A DNA stretch of 64,000 nucleotides from Ferrimicrobium acidiphilum DSM 19497 (GTDB taxonomy: Bacteria; Actinomycetota; Acidimicrobiia; Acidimicrobiales; Acidimicrobiaceae). The DNA lies in the NCBI RefSeq assembly GCF_000949255.1, contig NZ_JXUW01000005.1, positions 90,203-154,202 on the forward strand, read 5' to 3'. Under the pieces are notes generated by a model, which made no database searches, was not told where the DNA came from, and was given only the letters and a program-made list of their open reading frames with translations. Below, in pieces: positions 9,335-19,913 of this stretch. The position numbers were made by a program, and so were the translations under genes. Positions within the stretch are counted from its first letter, which is position 1. Each line of letters opens with the position of its first letter.

Positions 9335-9691
9335 TTACCCAAGCTGTTGATGGTGACGACGGAGGACGGCCTCAATCTCCTCAGATGCTGCCAAGACATC
9401 ATCGACGACGAACTGCAGCTGCGGGGTACGCTTCATCCTCACCTGGCGCGCGATAGCCGCCTGTAGCTCGATGCGATGTTCATCAAGGGCGAGCTCCGCC
9501 TCTTCGGGAAGCGAGGCGAAAAAGACCAACGCGGAGCGCAGATCCGGGCGAACTCGCACCTCGGTGATGGTTAGCAGCTCTACTCGGTCATCGATATCGC
9601 CAATTCGCTCCAGCTCCCAGGCTACTACCTCCTGTAATAGCCGAGATACTCGATCGACTCTCTCATACCTGTGCGAACCCCTTGTAGCCAT
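9335..9691 (-). CDS. rbfA: Ribosome-binding factor A
   Basis: A 118-residue 30S maturation factor (family 110-130). The sequence follows the RbfA pattern: a basic N-terminus with RVDRVSRLLQEVVAWELERI, the central LLTITEVRVRPDLRSALVFFA, and the C-terminal RMKRTPQLQFVVDD. It starts 7 bp after infB and is followed at once by truB. Confidence 0.93.
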   Translation of the reverse strand: MATRGSHRYERVDRVSRLLQEVVAWELERIGDIDDRVELLTITEVRVRPDLRSALVFFASLPEEAELALDEHRIELQAAIARQVRMKRTPQLQFVVDDVLAASEEIEAVLRRHHQQLG

Positions 9692-9698
9692 TCGTCAG

Positions 9699-12404
9699 CT
9701 ACTCCCTAGCGATCTCACGAAGCTCAAAGGTCTCGATCAAGTCACCGGCGTGCAGATCCTGAAAGTCAGATAGTCCGACGCCACACTCGAAGCCTGCATT
9801 GACCTCGCGGACATCATCCTTGAATCTCCGCAGCGAAACAACGTTTCCCTTCCAGAGAATCACACCATCACGCAGGAAACGTACATGCGAACCCCGGGTG
9901 ATGACGCCGGAACGGACATAACAACCCGCAATCGCGCCGACCCTTGGAATCCTGAAGACCTCGCGCACCTCGGCCTCGCCAGTTACGATCTCTTCGTACT
10001 CTGGCTTGAGCATACCGACAACAGCCGCCTCAATATCCTCAATCACCTTGTAGATGATCTCGTAGGTGCGGACTTCGACGTGGGCTAGCTCTGCCGCCTC
10101 GCGAGCCCGTCGATCTGGACGCACGTTGAATCCAATGACAAGCGCGTCAGAGGCAGCCGCTAGGGCCACATCGTTCTCGGTCACACCGCCGACGGCCTTG
10201 TGGATGATAGCAAGGCCGACTTCGTCACGACCTAGCTTGCCAAGAGCGTCTGCGAGCGCCTCAAGACTACCCTGTACGTCCGCCTTTAGAATGATGTTCA
10301 GCACAGGAACATCACCCTTTTGAATCTGCTCGAACAGATCCTCTAGCTTGATACCGGAGCTTCCGATGGCCCGATTCGCATTTGCTGCTAGCCGTAGTCG
10401 CTGCTCACGTGACTCGGCAACCTCTCTTGCGCTCGCGATCTCGTTGGTAACTCGGAACTGGTCGCCAGCACTTGGTACCTCTGAGAAACCAAGGACCTGC
10501 ACAGGAACCGACGGTCCAGCGATGTCGACCTTGTTTCCACGATCATCAACCAGTGCCTTGGCCTTGCCCCAGGCTTGACCCGCAACCATGGAGTCACCGA
10601 CTCGGAGCGTACCCGACTGAACGAGTATCGTGGCCACAGGCCCTCGTCCGACATCGAGGTGGCCCTCAAGAACAGTGCCGCGCGCATGACCGGTTGGGTT
10701 GGCGTCCAACTCCAACACCTCAGCCAACACCAATATCTGCTCAAGCAGGTCGTCAATCCCCAAGTTCTGCAACGCTGAGATCTCGACGACTATCGTGTCT
10801 CCACCCCACTTCTCCGGCACAAGATTGTACTCAGACAACTGTTGGAGCACTCTGTTGGGATCGGCGTCAGCTCGATCGATCTTATTTAGCGCGACGATAA
10901 TCGGAACTCCAGCTGCCTTGGCATGATCGATCGCCTCAATAGTCTGTGGCATGACACCATCGTCAGCAGCGACCACCAGGATGACGATATCGGTCACCCC
11001 AGCTCCACGTGCACGCATAGCGGTAAACGCCTCGTGTCCAGGTGTATCGATGAAGGTCACCTGTCCGCCGTCGAGTTCAACCTGATAGGCGCCGATATGC
11101 TGAGTGATTCCCCCTGCCTCACCGGCTACCACATTTGAGTTGCGGATTCGGTCGAGCAGTAAAGTCTTTCCGTGGTCTACATGTCCCATAACAGTGACGA
11201 CAGGCGGACGAGCCACTACTGCGTGCTCATCCTCGGTGTCATCGACGTCTAGATAACGCGCCGCGAGCATCGCCTCCTGCTCTTGACCAGCGTCAACCAT
11301 GCGAATCTCTGCGCCAAGTTCAGCGGCATAGAGCTCGATCATCTCGTCTGATAACGACTGAGTCGCGGTCACCATCTCGCCTTGGAGCAGCAAGAATCTG
11401 ATCAGATCTCCGGCTGAGCGGTTGAGTTTGGGACCAACCTCTTGAGCTGTGGAACCACGCTCGATAATAACTTCATGATCTGGTATCGGTGCATTCGAAG
11501 GAACGTAACTCGATACCGTCGTAGGCTCGAGCTCTTCGTACTCTTTACGAGACACTCGCTTCTTGGACTTAGGACCACCACGGCCACGACCACGAGGTGC
11601 CGGCATCGGCCCCCCTGGACCACGCGCAGGGGCACCCCTACCTCCACCTCGGGGTGGGGGTGAACCGCGGAACCCTCCCGGAGTGGATGGACCTGAGCCT
11701 GTGCCCGGACCGGTACGCGCACCAGCCTGATCGCTACGTGGCGGACGATCATTTGGTCCCGTCGGACGGGCCGGGCGATCGTCGGGTCGACCAGTTCTCG
11801 GCATCGGCGGTCTCCCTCCCTCACGTGGAGGGCGAGCCGGTCGACGACCGCGAGGATCAGGGTTAGCCGCTGGGCGAGGTGGTGGCGGAATCGGGCGCCC
11901 CGAGAATGAAGTGAGTGGCTGGGGTTTACGAGCCGGAGGAGGTGGCACCGGCTGTCCAGACGGCGAAACCGGCGCGGCCTTCGGACGTGGAATCGCCTGT
12001 TGTTCGGTAGCCTCACGGGCAAGCTTGCCAGCGTTAGCAATCGCTACACGTTCGGCCTCTTCGCGCTTGGCAGACTCTTGCGCAATCACTGCAGCAAGGT
12101 CTCTCTTGTCCTCCTCGTCCTGAGGTTTTGCCTCTACGTGTTCCACGGGGGCTTCAGATGGAGCGGTCACGGGAGGCGCAGCAACAGCCTCTTCTGGCTC
12201 CGAGGGGGTACTCTGTGCCTCAGACCCATAGATGCCGATTCCCTCACGCTGGGCACGCCGACGTACGCGATCCGCGTGAGCCTCCTCAACACTAGAAGAG
12301 TGCGATTTGACATCTATCCCAAGCGCAAGACACAAGTCAAGTGCCTCCTTGTTGGAGAGGTTCAACTCCTTCGCAATCTCATAAACTCGTAACTTCTTAG
12401 CCAA
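9699..12404 (-). CDS. infB: Translation initiation factor IF-2
   Basis: The GTPase that brings initiator tRNA to the 30S subunit. Counted from a possible TTG at 12464 it has 921 residues. An IF2_N segment ([20 protein letters not shown], 25-44) is followed by a long Pro/Arg/Gly-rich linker (about 160-300). The G domain has GHVDHGKT (427-434), DTPGH and NKID, followed by the C-terminal beta-barrels. I prefer the TTG at 12404, which gives [10 protein letters not shown] like the family N-terminus and has GGAGGT 12 nt upstream. The start remains uncertain (TTG 12464, GTG 12458, TTG 12404). Confidence 0.95.
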   Translation of the reverse strand: MAKKLRVYEIAKELNLSNKEALDLCLALGIDVKSHSSSVEEAHADRVRRRAQREGIGIYGSEAQSTPSEPEEAVAAPPVTAPSEAPVEHVEAKPQDEEDKRDLAAVIAQESAKREEAERVAIANAGKLAREATEQQAIPRPKAAPVSPSGQPVPPPPARKPQPLTSFSGRPIPPPPRPAANPDPRGRRPARPPREGGRPPMPRTGRPDDRPARPTGPNDRPPRSDQAGARTGPGTGSGPSTPGGFRGSPPPRGGGRGAPARGPGGPMPAPRGRGRGGPKSKKRVSRKEYEELEPTTVSSYVPSNAPIPDHEVIIERGSTAQEVGPKLNRSAGDLIRFLLLQGEMVTATQSLSDEMIELYAAELGAEIRMVDAGQEQEAMLAARYLDVDDTEDEHAVVARPPVVTVMGHVDHGKTLLLDRIRNSNVVAGEAGGITQHIGAYQVELDGGQVTFIDTPGHEAFTAMRARGAGVTDIVILVVAADDGVMPQTIEAIDHAKAAGVPIIVALNKIDRADADPNRVLQQLSEYNLVPEKWGGDTIVVEISALQNLGIDDLLEQILVLAEVLELDANPTGHARGTVLEGHLDVGRGPVATILVQSGTLRVGDSMVAGQAWGKAKALVDDRGNKVDIAGPSVPVQVLGFSEVPSAGDQFRVTNEIASAREVAESREQRLRLAANANRAIGSSGIKLEDLFEQIQKGDVPVLNIILKADVQGSLEALADALGKLGRDEVGLAIIHKAVGGVTENDVALAAASDALVIGFNVRPDRRAREAAELAHVEVRTYEIIYKVIEDIEAAVVGMLKPEYEEIVTGEAEVREVFRIPRVGAIAGCYVRSGVITRGSHVRFLRDGVILWKGNVVSLRRFKDDVREVNAGFECGVGLSDFQDLHAGDLIETFELREIARE

Positions 12405-12482
12405 CGACGAAACCTGACCTCCACTGTATCGACTCAACGCCCACGTCGCCTGAGTCACTTGCAATCTCTATCATGCCCTACT

Positions 12483-12746
12483 TCAGGCGCCAAAGGAGTC
12501 CTTTAACCCAGCCAGTCTAGCCGGAGAAATGGCAGTCCTTAGTGCCTTCGATAAACGACCGCCCTTGAGGGCCTCATCGACACACGCCGGAGAACCAGCG
12601 CACACCCATGCCCCTCTACCGTTCTTGGCGCCAAGACGTACATCGTCCTCGTGCCACGCGAGCCGGATCAGCTGCGACGTTGGGCGCCGCTGTCGGCAAC
12701 CAACACACATCCTCACAACGACTCGCCTACTACGAGCCATCATCAC
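12483..12746 (-). CDS. ylxR: YlxR family RNA-binding protein
   Basis: An 87-residue protein with the DUF448/YlxR pattern: RMCVGCRQRRP at residues 12-22, then GRGAWVC and a lysine/arginine-rich helix. YlxR sits between nusA and infB in most Gram-positive genomes, as here. It overlaps the nusA stop by 4 bp. The start could be any of three consecutive ATGs. Confidence 0.9.
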   Translation of the reverse strand: MMMARSRRVVVRMCVGCRQRRPTSQLIRLAWHEDDVRLGAKNGRGAWVCAGSPACVDEALKGGRLSKALRTAISPARLAGLKDSFGA

Positions 12747-13906
12747 TCCTCCAGGGAGACCTCACCGTCGGCCGCCGGGCTATCCGTCTCAGCTTCATCA
12801 TCGACAGCTTCCAGGTCGTCCGTCTTGTCTCGATCATCGACTCCTGCCGGATCGCCATCCTCGTCCAATACGTCGCCATCAAGCGATTCGGCGAAGTAGT
12901 CGCTATCCCGAGCAGCCTCACGATCAAGCGCTGCCACCTCGCTCTCGGCACGCACGTCGATGTGCAGCCCACTGAGTCGCGCGGCCAAGCGAGCGTTCTG
13001 CCCCTCCCGACCGATAGCGAGCGAGAGTTGGTCGTCTCCAACCACGATGAGTGCAGAGCGAGCGAGCTCATCAATACGCACCTCAAGGGCGTAAGCGGGC
13101 TGTATAGCGCGCTCAAGATACTCGACAACATCCTCCGAGAAGGGGACGATATCAAGTTTTTCACCCATCAGCTCGTTGGTGACCATCCTCACCCTAGAGC
13201 CACGGGAGCCTACACAGGCACCGACTGGGTCTACCCCGTCATCATTAGACCAGACGGCTACCTTGCTACGGTGACCAGGCTCCCTGGCGATCGCCTTGAT
13301 CTCAACAACGCCAGAGGCAATCTCTGGAACCTCCAGTTCAAAGAGTCGCTTTACCAAGCCTGGGTGTGTTCTCGACACCACGATCTGGGGGCCCTTGGCG
13401 GTCTTGCGCACCTCGACGATATAAGCCTTAATCCGCTGCCCTATCGAGTAACGCTCATTTGGAGGGCACTCGGTGTGGGGCATGATCGCCTCGATCTTAC
13501 CAAGGTCCAGGAGCGTAAAACGGGTGTCCATCTGCGACACGACGCCGGTAACGACGTCGCCTTCTCGACCTGCGTACTCCTCGTACTTCAAGTCGCGTTC
13601 TGCGTCGCGGATCTTTTGGAACATAACCTGCTTAGCTGTCTGCGCTGCAATTCGACCAAAATCCTTTGGCGTGTCTTCCCACTCGCGCACCACGTTGCCG
13701 TCGTCATCAAGTTCTTGCCCGAAAACCCGAATCTCACCATTATCTGGATCGATCTCCACATACGCCTCATCGGCTGCACCAGGCATTCGCTTATAAGCTG
13801 CCACCAAGGCGTTCGCTAATGATTCGAGTAGAGTCTCTATCGTCAGGCCCTTCTCCCGCGCAATCACCTCGAGAGCATCCATAAAATCCTGATTGTCACG
13901 CGCCAC
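12743..13906 (-). CDS. nusA: Transcription termination/antitermination factor NusA
   Basis: Binds RNA polymerase and RNA to control pausing, termination and rRNA antitermination. The GTG at 13906 is chosen because AAGGAGG lies 7 nt upstream and the protein then starts VARDNQDFMDALEVI. A longer open frame to 14008 would overlap rimP. This gives 387 residues: NusA N-terminal domain, an S1 domain (GDVVTGVVSQMD region), two KH domains (KVAVWSNDDGVDPVGACVG and SLAIGREGQNARLAARL), then an acidic tail rich in D and E. It overlaps the rimP stop by 11 bp. Confidence 0.95.
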   Translation of the reverse strand: MARDNQDFMDALEVIAREKGLTIETLLESLANALVAAYKRMPGAADEAYVEIDPDNGEIRVFGQELDDDGNVVREWEDTPKDFGRIAAQTAKQVMFQKIRDAERDLKYEEYAGREGDVVTGVVSQMDTRFTLLDLGKIEAIMPHTECPPNERYSIGQRIKAYIVEVRKTAKGPQIVVSRTHPGLVKRLFELEVPEIASGVVEIKAIAREPGHRSKVAVWSNDDGVDPVGACVGSRGSRVRMVTNELMGEKLDIVPFSEDVVEYLERAIQPAYALEVRIDELARSALIVVGDDQLSLAIGREGQNARLAARLSGLHIDVRAESEVAALDREAARDSDYFAESLDGDVLDEDGDPAGVDDRDKTDDLEAVDDEAETDSPAADGEVSLEE

Positions 13907-14387
13907 CGACCTGCCTCCTTCCATCCTTCTTTGAACTGTTGGCACCCCACTGAAAGAGGGTCGTAGCCTTATCAACCTCACGCAACGAGAAGCTCCGAGA
14001 GCTACCATCCACCTCTACCTCGATACGAGGCTCTGTCTCATCAACAACTCGCACCAACACCCCTTCGACAACGCCTTCACTCGACGTGAATCTAACGGTG
14101 CGTCCAATGGCCCATCGAAAGTGCGCAAGTCGCACTAGCGGCCGTTCAAGACCTGGGCTGGAGACCTCTAACGTGTAGCTATCTTCAGCCAAATCCTCGA
14201 TATCATCGAGTGCCATCGAAACTAGCTTCGAGGCCTGAGCAATCTCGTCAAGCGAGGGGGAAGATGCATCAAAGTGTTCCAACCGTAGATCCAACACTCG
14301 TGCACGCCAAGTCGCCGATAGCACCTGTAAATCCATCGGAGCGACCACCGGATCGAGGAGTTCGATGAATGCTTGACCAGATAGCAT
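13896..14387 (-). CDS. rimP: Ribosome maturation factor RimP
   Basis: About 163 residues from the ATG at 14387, which has AAAGGAGG just upstream; a GTG 15 bp earlier is less likely. The signature YTLEVSSPGLERPL is in the middle of the protein, followed by a C-terminal SH3-like barrel. RimP helps 30S assembly. It leads the rimP-nusA-ylxR-infB-rbfA-truB-ribF block and follows the proS terminator. Confidence 0.93.
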   Translation of the reverse strand: MLSGQAFIELLDPVVAPMDLQVLSATWRARVLDLRLEHFDASSPSLDEIAQASKLVSMALDDIEDLAEDSYTLEVSSPGLERPLVRLAHFRWAIGRTVRFTSSEGVVEGVLVRVVDETEPRIEVEVDGSSRSFSLREVDKATTLFQWGANSSKKDGRRQVGGA

Positions 14388-14416
14388 GCATCCTCCTTTC
14401 ACCTATCGACTTGAAC

Positions 14417-14440
14417 AAAAAACGTGGGCTCACGCCCACG
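14417..14440 (-). terminator. Rho-independent terminator after proS
   Basis: A 7-bp stem CGTGGGC/GCCCACG (14423-14429 and 14434-14440) has a 4-nt loop. On the minus strand it is followed by six T (complement of AAAAAA at 14417-14422). It lies 43 bp past the proS stop and just before rimP, so rimP may need its own promoter or readthrough. Confidence 0.8.
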
Positions 14441-14483
14441 CAGTCCCAATACTACGAATAATCCTTCATCAGTATAGCCGTTA

Positions 14484-16202
14484 CTATCGTCGTTCAGATG
14501 CGAGCTCTCTGCCGAGTGCAACAACGGTCTCCACTACCCCTTCGAGGGCGACTTCAATGGTTCTGTCGTGGATCCGCTCTCGCACCTCCACAACACCCTT
14601 AGCTAGGGATCGCGCACCCACGATACAAAAAATTGGTGAACCGATGAGCTCGAGGTCACGCATGGCTACCCCGACCGAGACGTTGCGATCCTCCATAATC
14701 ACCGACAACCCTGCCTCGGAGATCGAAGCATGCAGTCGCTCGCTGATTGCGGTAACCTCATTGTCCTTAGTCGCACCCACCCCAACAATACTGACAACAA
14801 ATGGAGCGACTTCAAGCGGCCAAACCACTGCATCACCATCAGGCGAACCGTACTGTTGGGCGACTACGGCCGGGACTCTAGTTACTCCGATACCGTAACA
14901 ACCCATCCAATACGGCAGTTCCTCGCCAGACACGGAGTGAAAACGTGCGTGAGGAAGCACCGCAGAGTAGGTCAACCCAAGTTGAAAGGTATGGCCCACC
15001 TCGACCGAACGGACAAGTGACAAGGAGGCACCACACCGCGGGCATGGATCTCCATCCTCAACCACGACGAGATTCTCGAAGCGATCTACACTAAAATCCA
15101 CACCTAACCGAAGGCCCACGACATGAGAGCCGTGTTCGTTAGACCCACTTGCCCAACTTGGCCGAGTACGTACCAAGGGATCAGCAAGAACCTGCACGCG
15201 AGGCGACTGACCCTGAGGTCCTATATAGCCCTTGGCGAAACCAGCCATCTGGGTGTCGTCGGCTAGACGCATCCCGTGAGGAACGTTCAGCGTCCGATCC
15301 CCAGGAAGTAACGCGAGCACCGGTCGGTCTGCCTCATCGATTAAAAGCATCGACTTGAGCATGCCGCCTATCTCCACGTCGACCCCTAGTGCCTGCAGTG
15401 CCGCGATCGCGCTCTCGATACCTGGTGCATTGGGTGTTGAATACGTCTTCGGCTCTACCTCAAGATCTACCTTGACGGGCTCGCGGTCTCCAGCCCGCGC
15501 CGCCTCGATATTTGCCTGATAACCACAGCTCGCGCAACAGGCAAAGTGATCCTCACCGATGGTGGAGGCGACCATAAACTCGTGGTTCACATCTCCACCG
15601 ATAGAGCCGGCATCCGCCTCGACAGGCTCAGCCTGCAGCCCAAGTCGCGCGAAAATAGCGAGATATGCATCGTAGAACTTTTGATAGGAGGAACGCATCG
15701 CATCCCGGTCAACATCAAAGGAGTAGCCATCGGCCATGATGAACTCACGGGTTCTCATGAGCCCAAAACGTGCGCGAGGTTCATCACGGAATTTCGTCTG
15801 CAGTTGATAGACAAGCTTCGGGAGATCGCGATAGCTCTCGATGTCAGGACTCATCGCCTCAATAACCGCTTCTTCGTGAGTGGGTCCAAGAACGAATGAG
15901 CCAGACTTGCCCTCGACTCCAAAAAGGACATCGGCCATTTTATCGATCCGCCCCGTCGCCCGCCAGATCTCTACCGGCTGGAGCGCCGGCAAGAGCAACT
16001 CCGCGGCGCCCGCCCGATCAAGCTCCTCCTCGATGATTCGCTCGACATTACGGAGAAGTCTGTAGCCCAACGGAAGGAAACTGTAGACGCCACTCGTCAA
16101 CCGACGGATATAGTTGCCACGCAGCAACAGCTTGTGGGAAGCCGCCTCAGCATCCTGAGGGGTCTCTCGCAGACTCTTGAAGACGAGTTCGGATGTTCGC
16201 AT
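14484..16202 (-). CDS. proS: Proline--tRNA ligase
   Basis: A class II aminoacyl-tRNA synthetase of about 572 residues, the bacterial length, which implies an editing (INS) domain between motifs 2 and 3. Motif 1 region SGVYSFLPLGYRLL, GPTHEE (motif 2 approach), FRDEPRARFGLMRTREF and the motif 3 region GCYGIGVTR are present. ATG at 16202 is preferred over the TTG at 16211. It lies between ispG and rimP, as in many actinobacteria. No T-box leader was found in the 82 bp upstream. Confidence 0.96.
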   Translation of the reverse strand: MRTSELVFKSLRETPQDAEAASHKLLLRGNYIRRLTSGVYSFLPLGYRLLRNVERIIEEELDRAGAAELLLPALQPVEIWRATGRIDKMADVLFGVEGKSGSFVLGPTHEEAVIEAMSPDIESYRDLPKLVYQLQTKFRDEPRARFGLMRTREFIMADGYSFDVDRDAMRSSYQKFYDAYLAIFARLGLQAEPVEADAGSIGGDVNHEFMVASTIGEDHFACCASCGYQANIEAARAGDREPVKVDLEVEPKTYSTPNAPGIESAIAALQALGVDVEIGGMLKSMLLIDEADRPVLALLPGDRTLNVPHGMRLADDTQMAGFAKGYIGPQGQSPRVQVLADPLVRTRPSWASGSNEHGSHVVGLRLGVDFSVDRFENLVVVEDGDPCPRCGASLSLVRSVEVGHTFQLGLTYSAVLPHARFHSVSGEELPYWMGCYGIGVTRVPAVVAQQYGSPDGDAVVWPLEVAPFVVSIVGVGATKDNEVTAISERLHASISEAGLSVIMEDRNVSVGVAMRDLELIGSPIFCIVGARSLAKGVVEVRERIHDRTIEVALEGVVETVVALGRELASERR

Positions 16203-16284
16203 GGATTCCAAGGCTAGCAGACACCTCAGTCCATGGACGACATCCTCTCGCGTTCTTACAGACCGGGCCTACGCTTGCCTTTGA

Positions 16285-17403
16285 TCAGCGGCGCTTTTTG
16301 TTTAGCCGCGCCTCGACTCCCTCTAGCATGATGGCCTGCGCCTCCTCGACGAGTGCCTCTACCATTCTTGCCTCTGGGACTACCTCGACGATCTTTCCTT
16401 TGATAAAGAGATGTCCTTTCCCCTTACCGGCGGCGATGCCAATATCGGCCTCGCGTGCCTCTCCAGGTCCATTGACGTTACACCCCATGACTGCGACCTG
16501 TAACGGGAGACCAAGTTTCTCAAGTTCTCTCTGGGCCTCAGTGGCCACTGCCACCACGTCGATCTCGGCTCTTCCACAGCTCGGACAAGCTATGAAATCA
16601 AGCCCTTTGCGCTCTCGCAATCCGAGTGACTCTAGAAGTTGACGCCCGGCGCGCGCCTCCTCGATCGGATCCGCTGTGAGCGAGTAACGAATCGTATCGC
16701 CAATCCCCTCTGCCAACAGAGTAGCTATCCCAGCGGTCGCCTTTATAAGACCACCAGGCAGAGGGCCAGCTTCGGTGACCCCAAGGTGCAACGGATGATC
16801 TACCTTCTCGGCTAGCAAGCGATAGGCCGCGATCATAAGTGCTACATTCGAAGCCTTCACCGAGAAGGCTACGTCATCGAAGCCAACCTCGTGGAAGAGC
16901 TCGAGTTCATGGAGCGCCGAGGCGACCATGGCCTCAGCGGTGATTCCTCCAAACTCCTTAGCAAAATCAGGGTGGAGAGAACCGGCGTTGACACCGATCC
17001 TGATCGGGACGCCACGTGCCCCTGCCTCTCTCGCTACCAGCTTGATCTCCTCTGGTTTGCGCAGATTACCCGGATTCAACCTGAGTGCGGCTACGCCCGA
17101 CTCAAGGGCAGCAAGTGCCATCTCGACATGAAAATGAATATCGGCGACGATCGGCACCGGAGAGCGTGGAACGATTTGGCGGAGCCCATCAGCTGCGTCC
17201 TGAGAGTTGCAGGTGCAGCGGACGATCTCGGCACCGGCAGCTGCCAGCGAGTAGATCTGAACCAGGGTTCCCTCTACATCAGCGGTCTTGGTCGTCGTCA
17301 TCGACTGGACTGAGATAGGGCTGTCGCCACCAACGGTTACCTTGCCGACCTGGACGGCCCTCGAAACTCGACGCTTCGCCAACGTTACCTGTTCACGTGT
17401 CAT
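16285..17403 (-). CDS. ispG: 4-hydroxy-3-methylbut-2-enyl-diphosphate synthase (GcpE)
   Basis: A 372-residue [4Fe-4S] enzyme of the MEP isoprenoid pathway. The cluster ligands are visible: CPSC at 273-276 and C308 in GCNVNGPGE, with E315. SVQSM near the N-terminus is the family's TIM-barrel opening. It lies between the RseP-like protease and proS. With dxr two genes upstream, two MEP steps are encoded in this block. Confidence 0.96.
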   Translation of the reverse strand: MTREQVTLAKRRVSRAVQVGKVTVGGDSPISVQSMTTTKTADVEGTLVQIYSLAAAGAEIVRCTCNSQDAADGLRQIVPRSPVPIVADIHFHVEMALAALESGVAALRLNPGNLRKPEEIKLVAREAGARGVPIRIGVNAGSLHPDFAKEFGGITAEAMVASALHELELFHEVGFDDVAFSVKASNVALMIAAYRLLAEKVDHPLHLGVTEAGPLPGGLIKATAGIATLLAEGIGDTIRYSLTADPIEEARAGRQLLESLGLRERKGLDFIACPSCGRAEIDVVAVATEAQRELEKLGLPLQVAVMGCNVNGPGEAREADIGIAAGKGKGHLFIKGKIVEVVPEARMVEALVEEAQAIMLEGVEARLNKKRR

Positions 17404-17426
17404 TGCAGCTCACTTTCATCATAATC

Positions 17427-18755
17427 CTAGCCAAATGGGTTAAAGATTGGATGGGTGATATCGAGATATAGCGAGGTCACGCCGATCAATAGAATGATAG
17501 CCAACACCGCATAGGTAACTGGCATTAGCTTCATCACGTCTGCGTGATAACGGCGATTCTTTCTCGAACGGATGCGTTCATAGATCGCTATCACCACATG
17601 ACCGCCGTCAAGCGGCAAGAAGGGAAAGAGGTTGAACACGCCAACAAACACGTTTATCAAGAACAACAGCTCCAAGACTGCTGCGATACCAGCCCGCACA
17701 GCGTCGTTAGCTAGATAGACGATGCCTACTGGGGATTCAAAGCGCGACTGCGATCGAGCGGAGGTGGGACTCGACGACGGGTGGACCACCTCTTGAGCAT
17801 AGGTGGCGATGCCATGTGGTGAAAAGTGTGAAAGGATCCCAGCTACCGAGCTCCATGCGTATGAACCCAATCCAGTCACCGCATGGCCCGCACCTGCTAC
17901 CAAAGAGTCGGTAACTGTCTTGGTGGTAGACTCTATAGTTACCCCAATCACTCCAGATCCATGAAGCGACTTGTAAACCGGATCGGTTCGAGCCAGTACC
18001 GAAGCGCTCACCGGTACCACAGTCCTGTATAGAACCTTCGACCCGACTCGTAGCGTCAGATGGACAGGCTTGTTAGCGCTCGTCTCGATAATCTTGCCGA
18101 AGGTGGAGGTGCTAGGGTGATGAATCCCATTCACAGCCAACACAGTGGATCCGGCCGGGATGTGGGCTTGATAGGCCGGTGAAACAACATGTGGAGCCTT
18201 GGCTACCGAGGCGATATAAGTCCCTCCATTGCTGACCGCGAACCCAACACCAGACAGCAACACCCACAAGATTGCGAACGCCATTATAAAGTGCATCAAA
18301 GAGCCTGCTACGCTGACCAAGATGCGACGAGGAAAGGTCGACTGTCGATATGTTCGTGCTTCATCTTGAGGTGGCACCTCCTCGACGTTGGTCATGCCTG
18401 CAATGCGGACATAACCTCCAACTATCAGTGCCTTGATCCCATACTCAATCCCGCCTACCTTGAACGACCAGATTCTAGGCCCAAATCCGATAAAGAACTC
18501 GGTCACCTTCATTCCGGATAGGCGAGCAGTGATATAGTGACCGAACTCATGCAGGATAATCATCGCCGCAATTGCTGCGACCACTACCAGCGTGGATAGC
18601 GCGTGGACATGCGCTGCGAACGCAATGATGGCAGCAATAACAATCAGGAACTCAATCAAGCGTCGACCAGAGAATGAACGCGCCTCCGCCAGACTCGGTT
18701 CTGGATTCTCTGAGGTATCGGCGCCGTCTACAGTATCGATACTAGGCATTGGCAT
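17427..18755 (-). CDS. rseP: RIP metalloprotease (site-2 protease, RseP/Rip1-like)
   Basis: A 442-residue integral membrane zinc protease. The active-site HEFGH is at residues 69-73 in a hydrophobic segment, and the third ligand motif LPLDGGH lies in the C-terminal membrane region. A PDZ-like domain (about 180-260) sits between. The family cleaves membrane-bound anti-sigma factors and signal-peptide remnants. The start overlaps the dxr stop by 14 bp; the dxr-rseP-ispG order is typical of actinobacteria. The substrate cannot be read from the sequence. Confidence 0.92.
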   Translation of the reverse strand: MPMPSIDTVDGADTSENPEPSLAEARSFSGRRLIEFLIVIAAIIAFAAHVHALSTLVVVAAIAAMIILHEFGHYITARLSGMKVTEFFIGFGPRIWSFKVGGIEYGIKALIVGGYVRIAGMTNVEEVPPQDEARTYRQSTFPRRILVSVAGSLMHFIMAFAILWVLLSGVGFAVSNGGTYIASVAKAPHVVSPAYQAHIPAGSTVLAVNGIHHPSTSTFGKIIETSANKPVHLTLRVGSKVLYRTVVPVSASVLARTDPVYKSLHGSGVIGVTIESTTKTVTDSLVAGAGHAVTGLGSYAWSSVAGILSHFSPHGIATYAQEVVHPSSSPTSARSQSRFESPVGIVYLANDAVRAGIAAVLELLFLINVFVGVFNLFPFLPLDGGHVVIAIYERIRSRKNRRYHADVMKLMPVTYAVLAIILLIGVTSLYLDITHPIFNPFG

Positions 18756-19896
18756 ATACCTTGACCAGGTCAGTGGCCGTGCTTCTGGCTCTTTGGTCTA
18801 GTTCGACAACCTCATCAATACTCATCGGCGTGCATGCCTCGTATCCTGCCATCGCAGATGCTACCGTATCGTAGATCTGTGACCAACCAATTCTGCCAGC
18901 TAGAAACGCCTCTACCGCCACCTCATTGGCCGCATTCATCCAACACGGTGCACCGCCGCCATCCCTACCTGCGGCAAATGCCAACCCAAGGCCCGGGAAG
19001 CGCACGAGGTCAACATCCTCGAAGGTGAGCGTCCTAGATCCGGCCCAGGACATGGATCCATGGGCCAGTGGACTACGATCCGGGTGATAGAGCGCCAAAG
19101 ATATAGGAAGTCTCATGTCAGGCATAGAGAGCTGAGCGAGCGTTGTTCCATCAGTGAATTCAACCATCGAATGGACCAAAGATTCCGGATGCACGACTAC
19201 TGCTATCTGTTCATAGTCGACCCCAAACAGGTAGTGAGCCTCGATCACCTCTAACCCCTTGTTGAATAGCGTGGATGAGTCCACACTTATCTTTGGTCCC
19301 ATGGACCAAGTAGGATGGGCGAGCGCATCTTGGACAGTCACCGTCTTCAACGACTCGGCGTCGAACTCGCGGAATGGGCCACCTGACGCAGTAATCACCA
19401 GACGCGCCAGACCAGGCAGACGGTCGCGTGATCGCCCCAAGAGCTGGAAGATAGCCGAGTGTTCTGAATCAACGGGGATCAACTCGCCTCCTCGCCCCAA
19501 CAAGGAGAGCACAAGTTCACCAGCGGCAATGAGCGACTCCTTGTTAGCGAGCCCGAGACGTAATCCCGCTAGGAGTGCACGTTCGGTGACCCTTATCCCA
19601 GCAAAACCGGTCACCCCGTTGATGACAATCTCTGCAGCCGTCAGCGCATCGAGCAGCTCGTCACCTGTCACCACTTCAATCCCTGAGTCAAGCAGCGAGC
19701 GGAGCTCCTTGGCCGCCGCCTCATCATCTAGACCCACCACGGCTGGGCGAAACTCGCGCGCCTGATCGAGAATTCCGTCAACATCGGAGTGCGCTCCGAG
19801 GACAGCAACCCGAAACCTGTCTGGATCCTGCCGCACAAGATCAAGCGTCTGGCGGCCGATGGAACCGGTCGAACCCATTACGGCAAGTGATTTCAT
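18742..19896 (-). CDS. dxr: 1-deoxy-D-xylulose-5-phosphate reductoisomerase
   Basis: A 384-residue enzyme, the committed step of the MEP pathway. The NADPH-binding GSTGSIGRQTLDLV is at residues 8-21. NKES, the metal-binding VDSEHSAIFQ and ASGGPFRE follow in family order. It starts 17 bp after cdsA and overlaps the protease gene downstream. Confidence 0.96.
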   Translation of the reverse strand: MKSLAVMGSTGSIGRQTLDLVRQDPDRFRVAVLGAHSDVDGILDQAREFRPAVVGLDDEAAAKELRSLLDSGIEVVTGDELLDALTAAEIVINGVTGFAGIRVTERALLAGLRLGLANKESLIAAGELVLSLLGRGGELIPVDSEHSAIFQLLGRSRDRLPGLARLVITASGGPFREFDAESLKTVTVQDALAHPTWSMGPKISVDSSTLFNKGLEVIEAHYLFGVDYEQIAVVVHPESLVHSMVEFTDGTTLAQLSMPDMRLPISLALYHPDRSPLAHGSMSWAGSRTLTFEDVDLVRFPGLGLAFAAGRDGGGAPCWMNAANEVAVEAFLAGRIGWSQIYDTVASAMAGYEACTPMSIDEVVELDQRARSTATDLVKVYANA

Positions 19897-19913
19897 ACCA
19901 AACCTCTAATGCA

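Noticed and set aside
13907..14008. Longer N-terminus for NusA
   Set aside because: It overlaps rimP by over 100 bp, while a strong Shine-Dalgarno precedes the GTG at 13906.
16203..16284. Possible T-box leader before proS
   Set aside because: The gap is only 82 bp and shows no specifier or antiterminator pattern.
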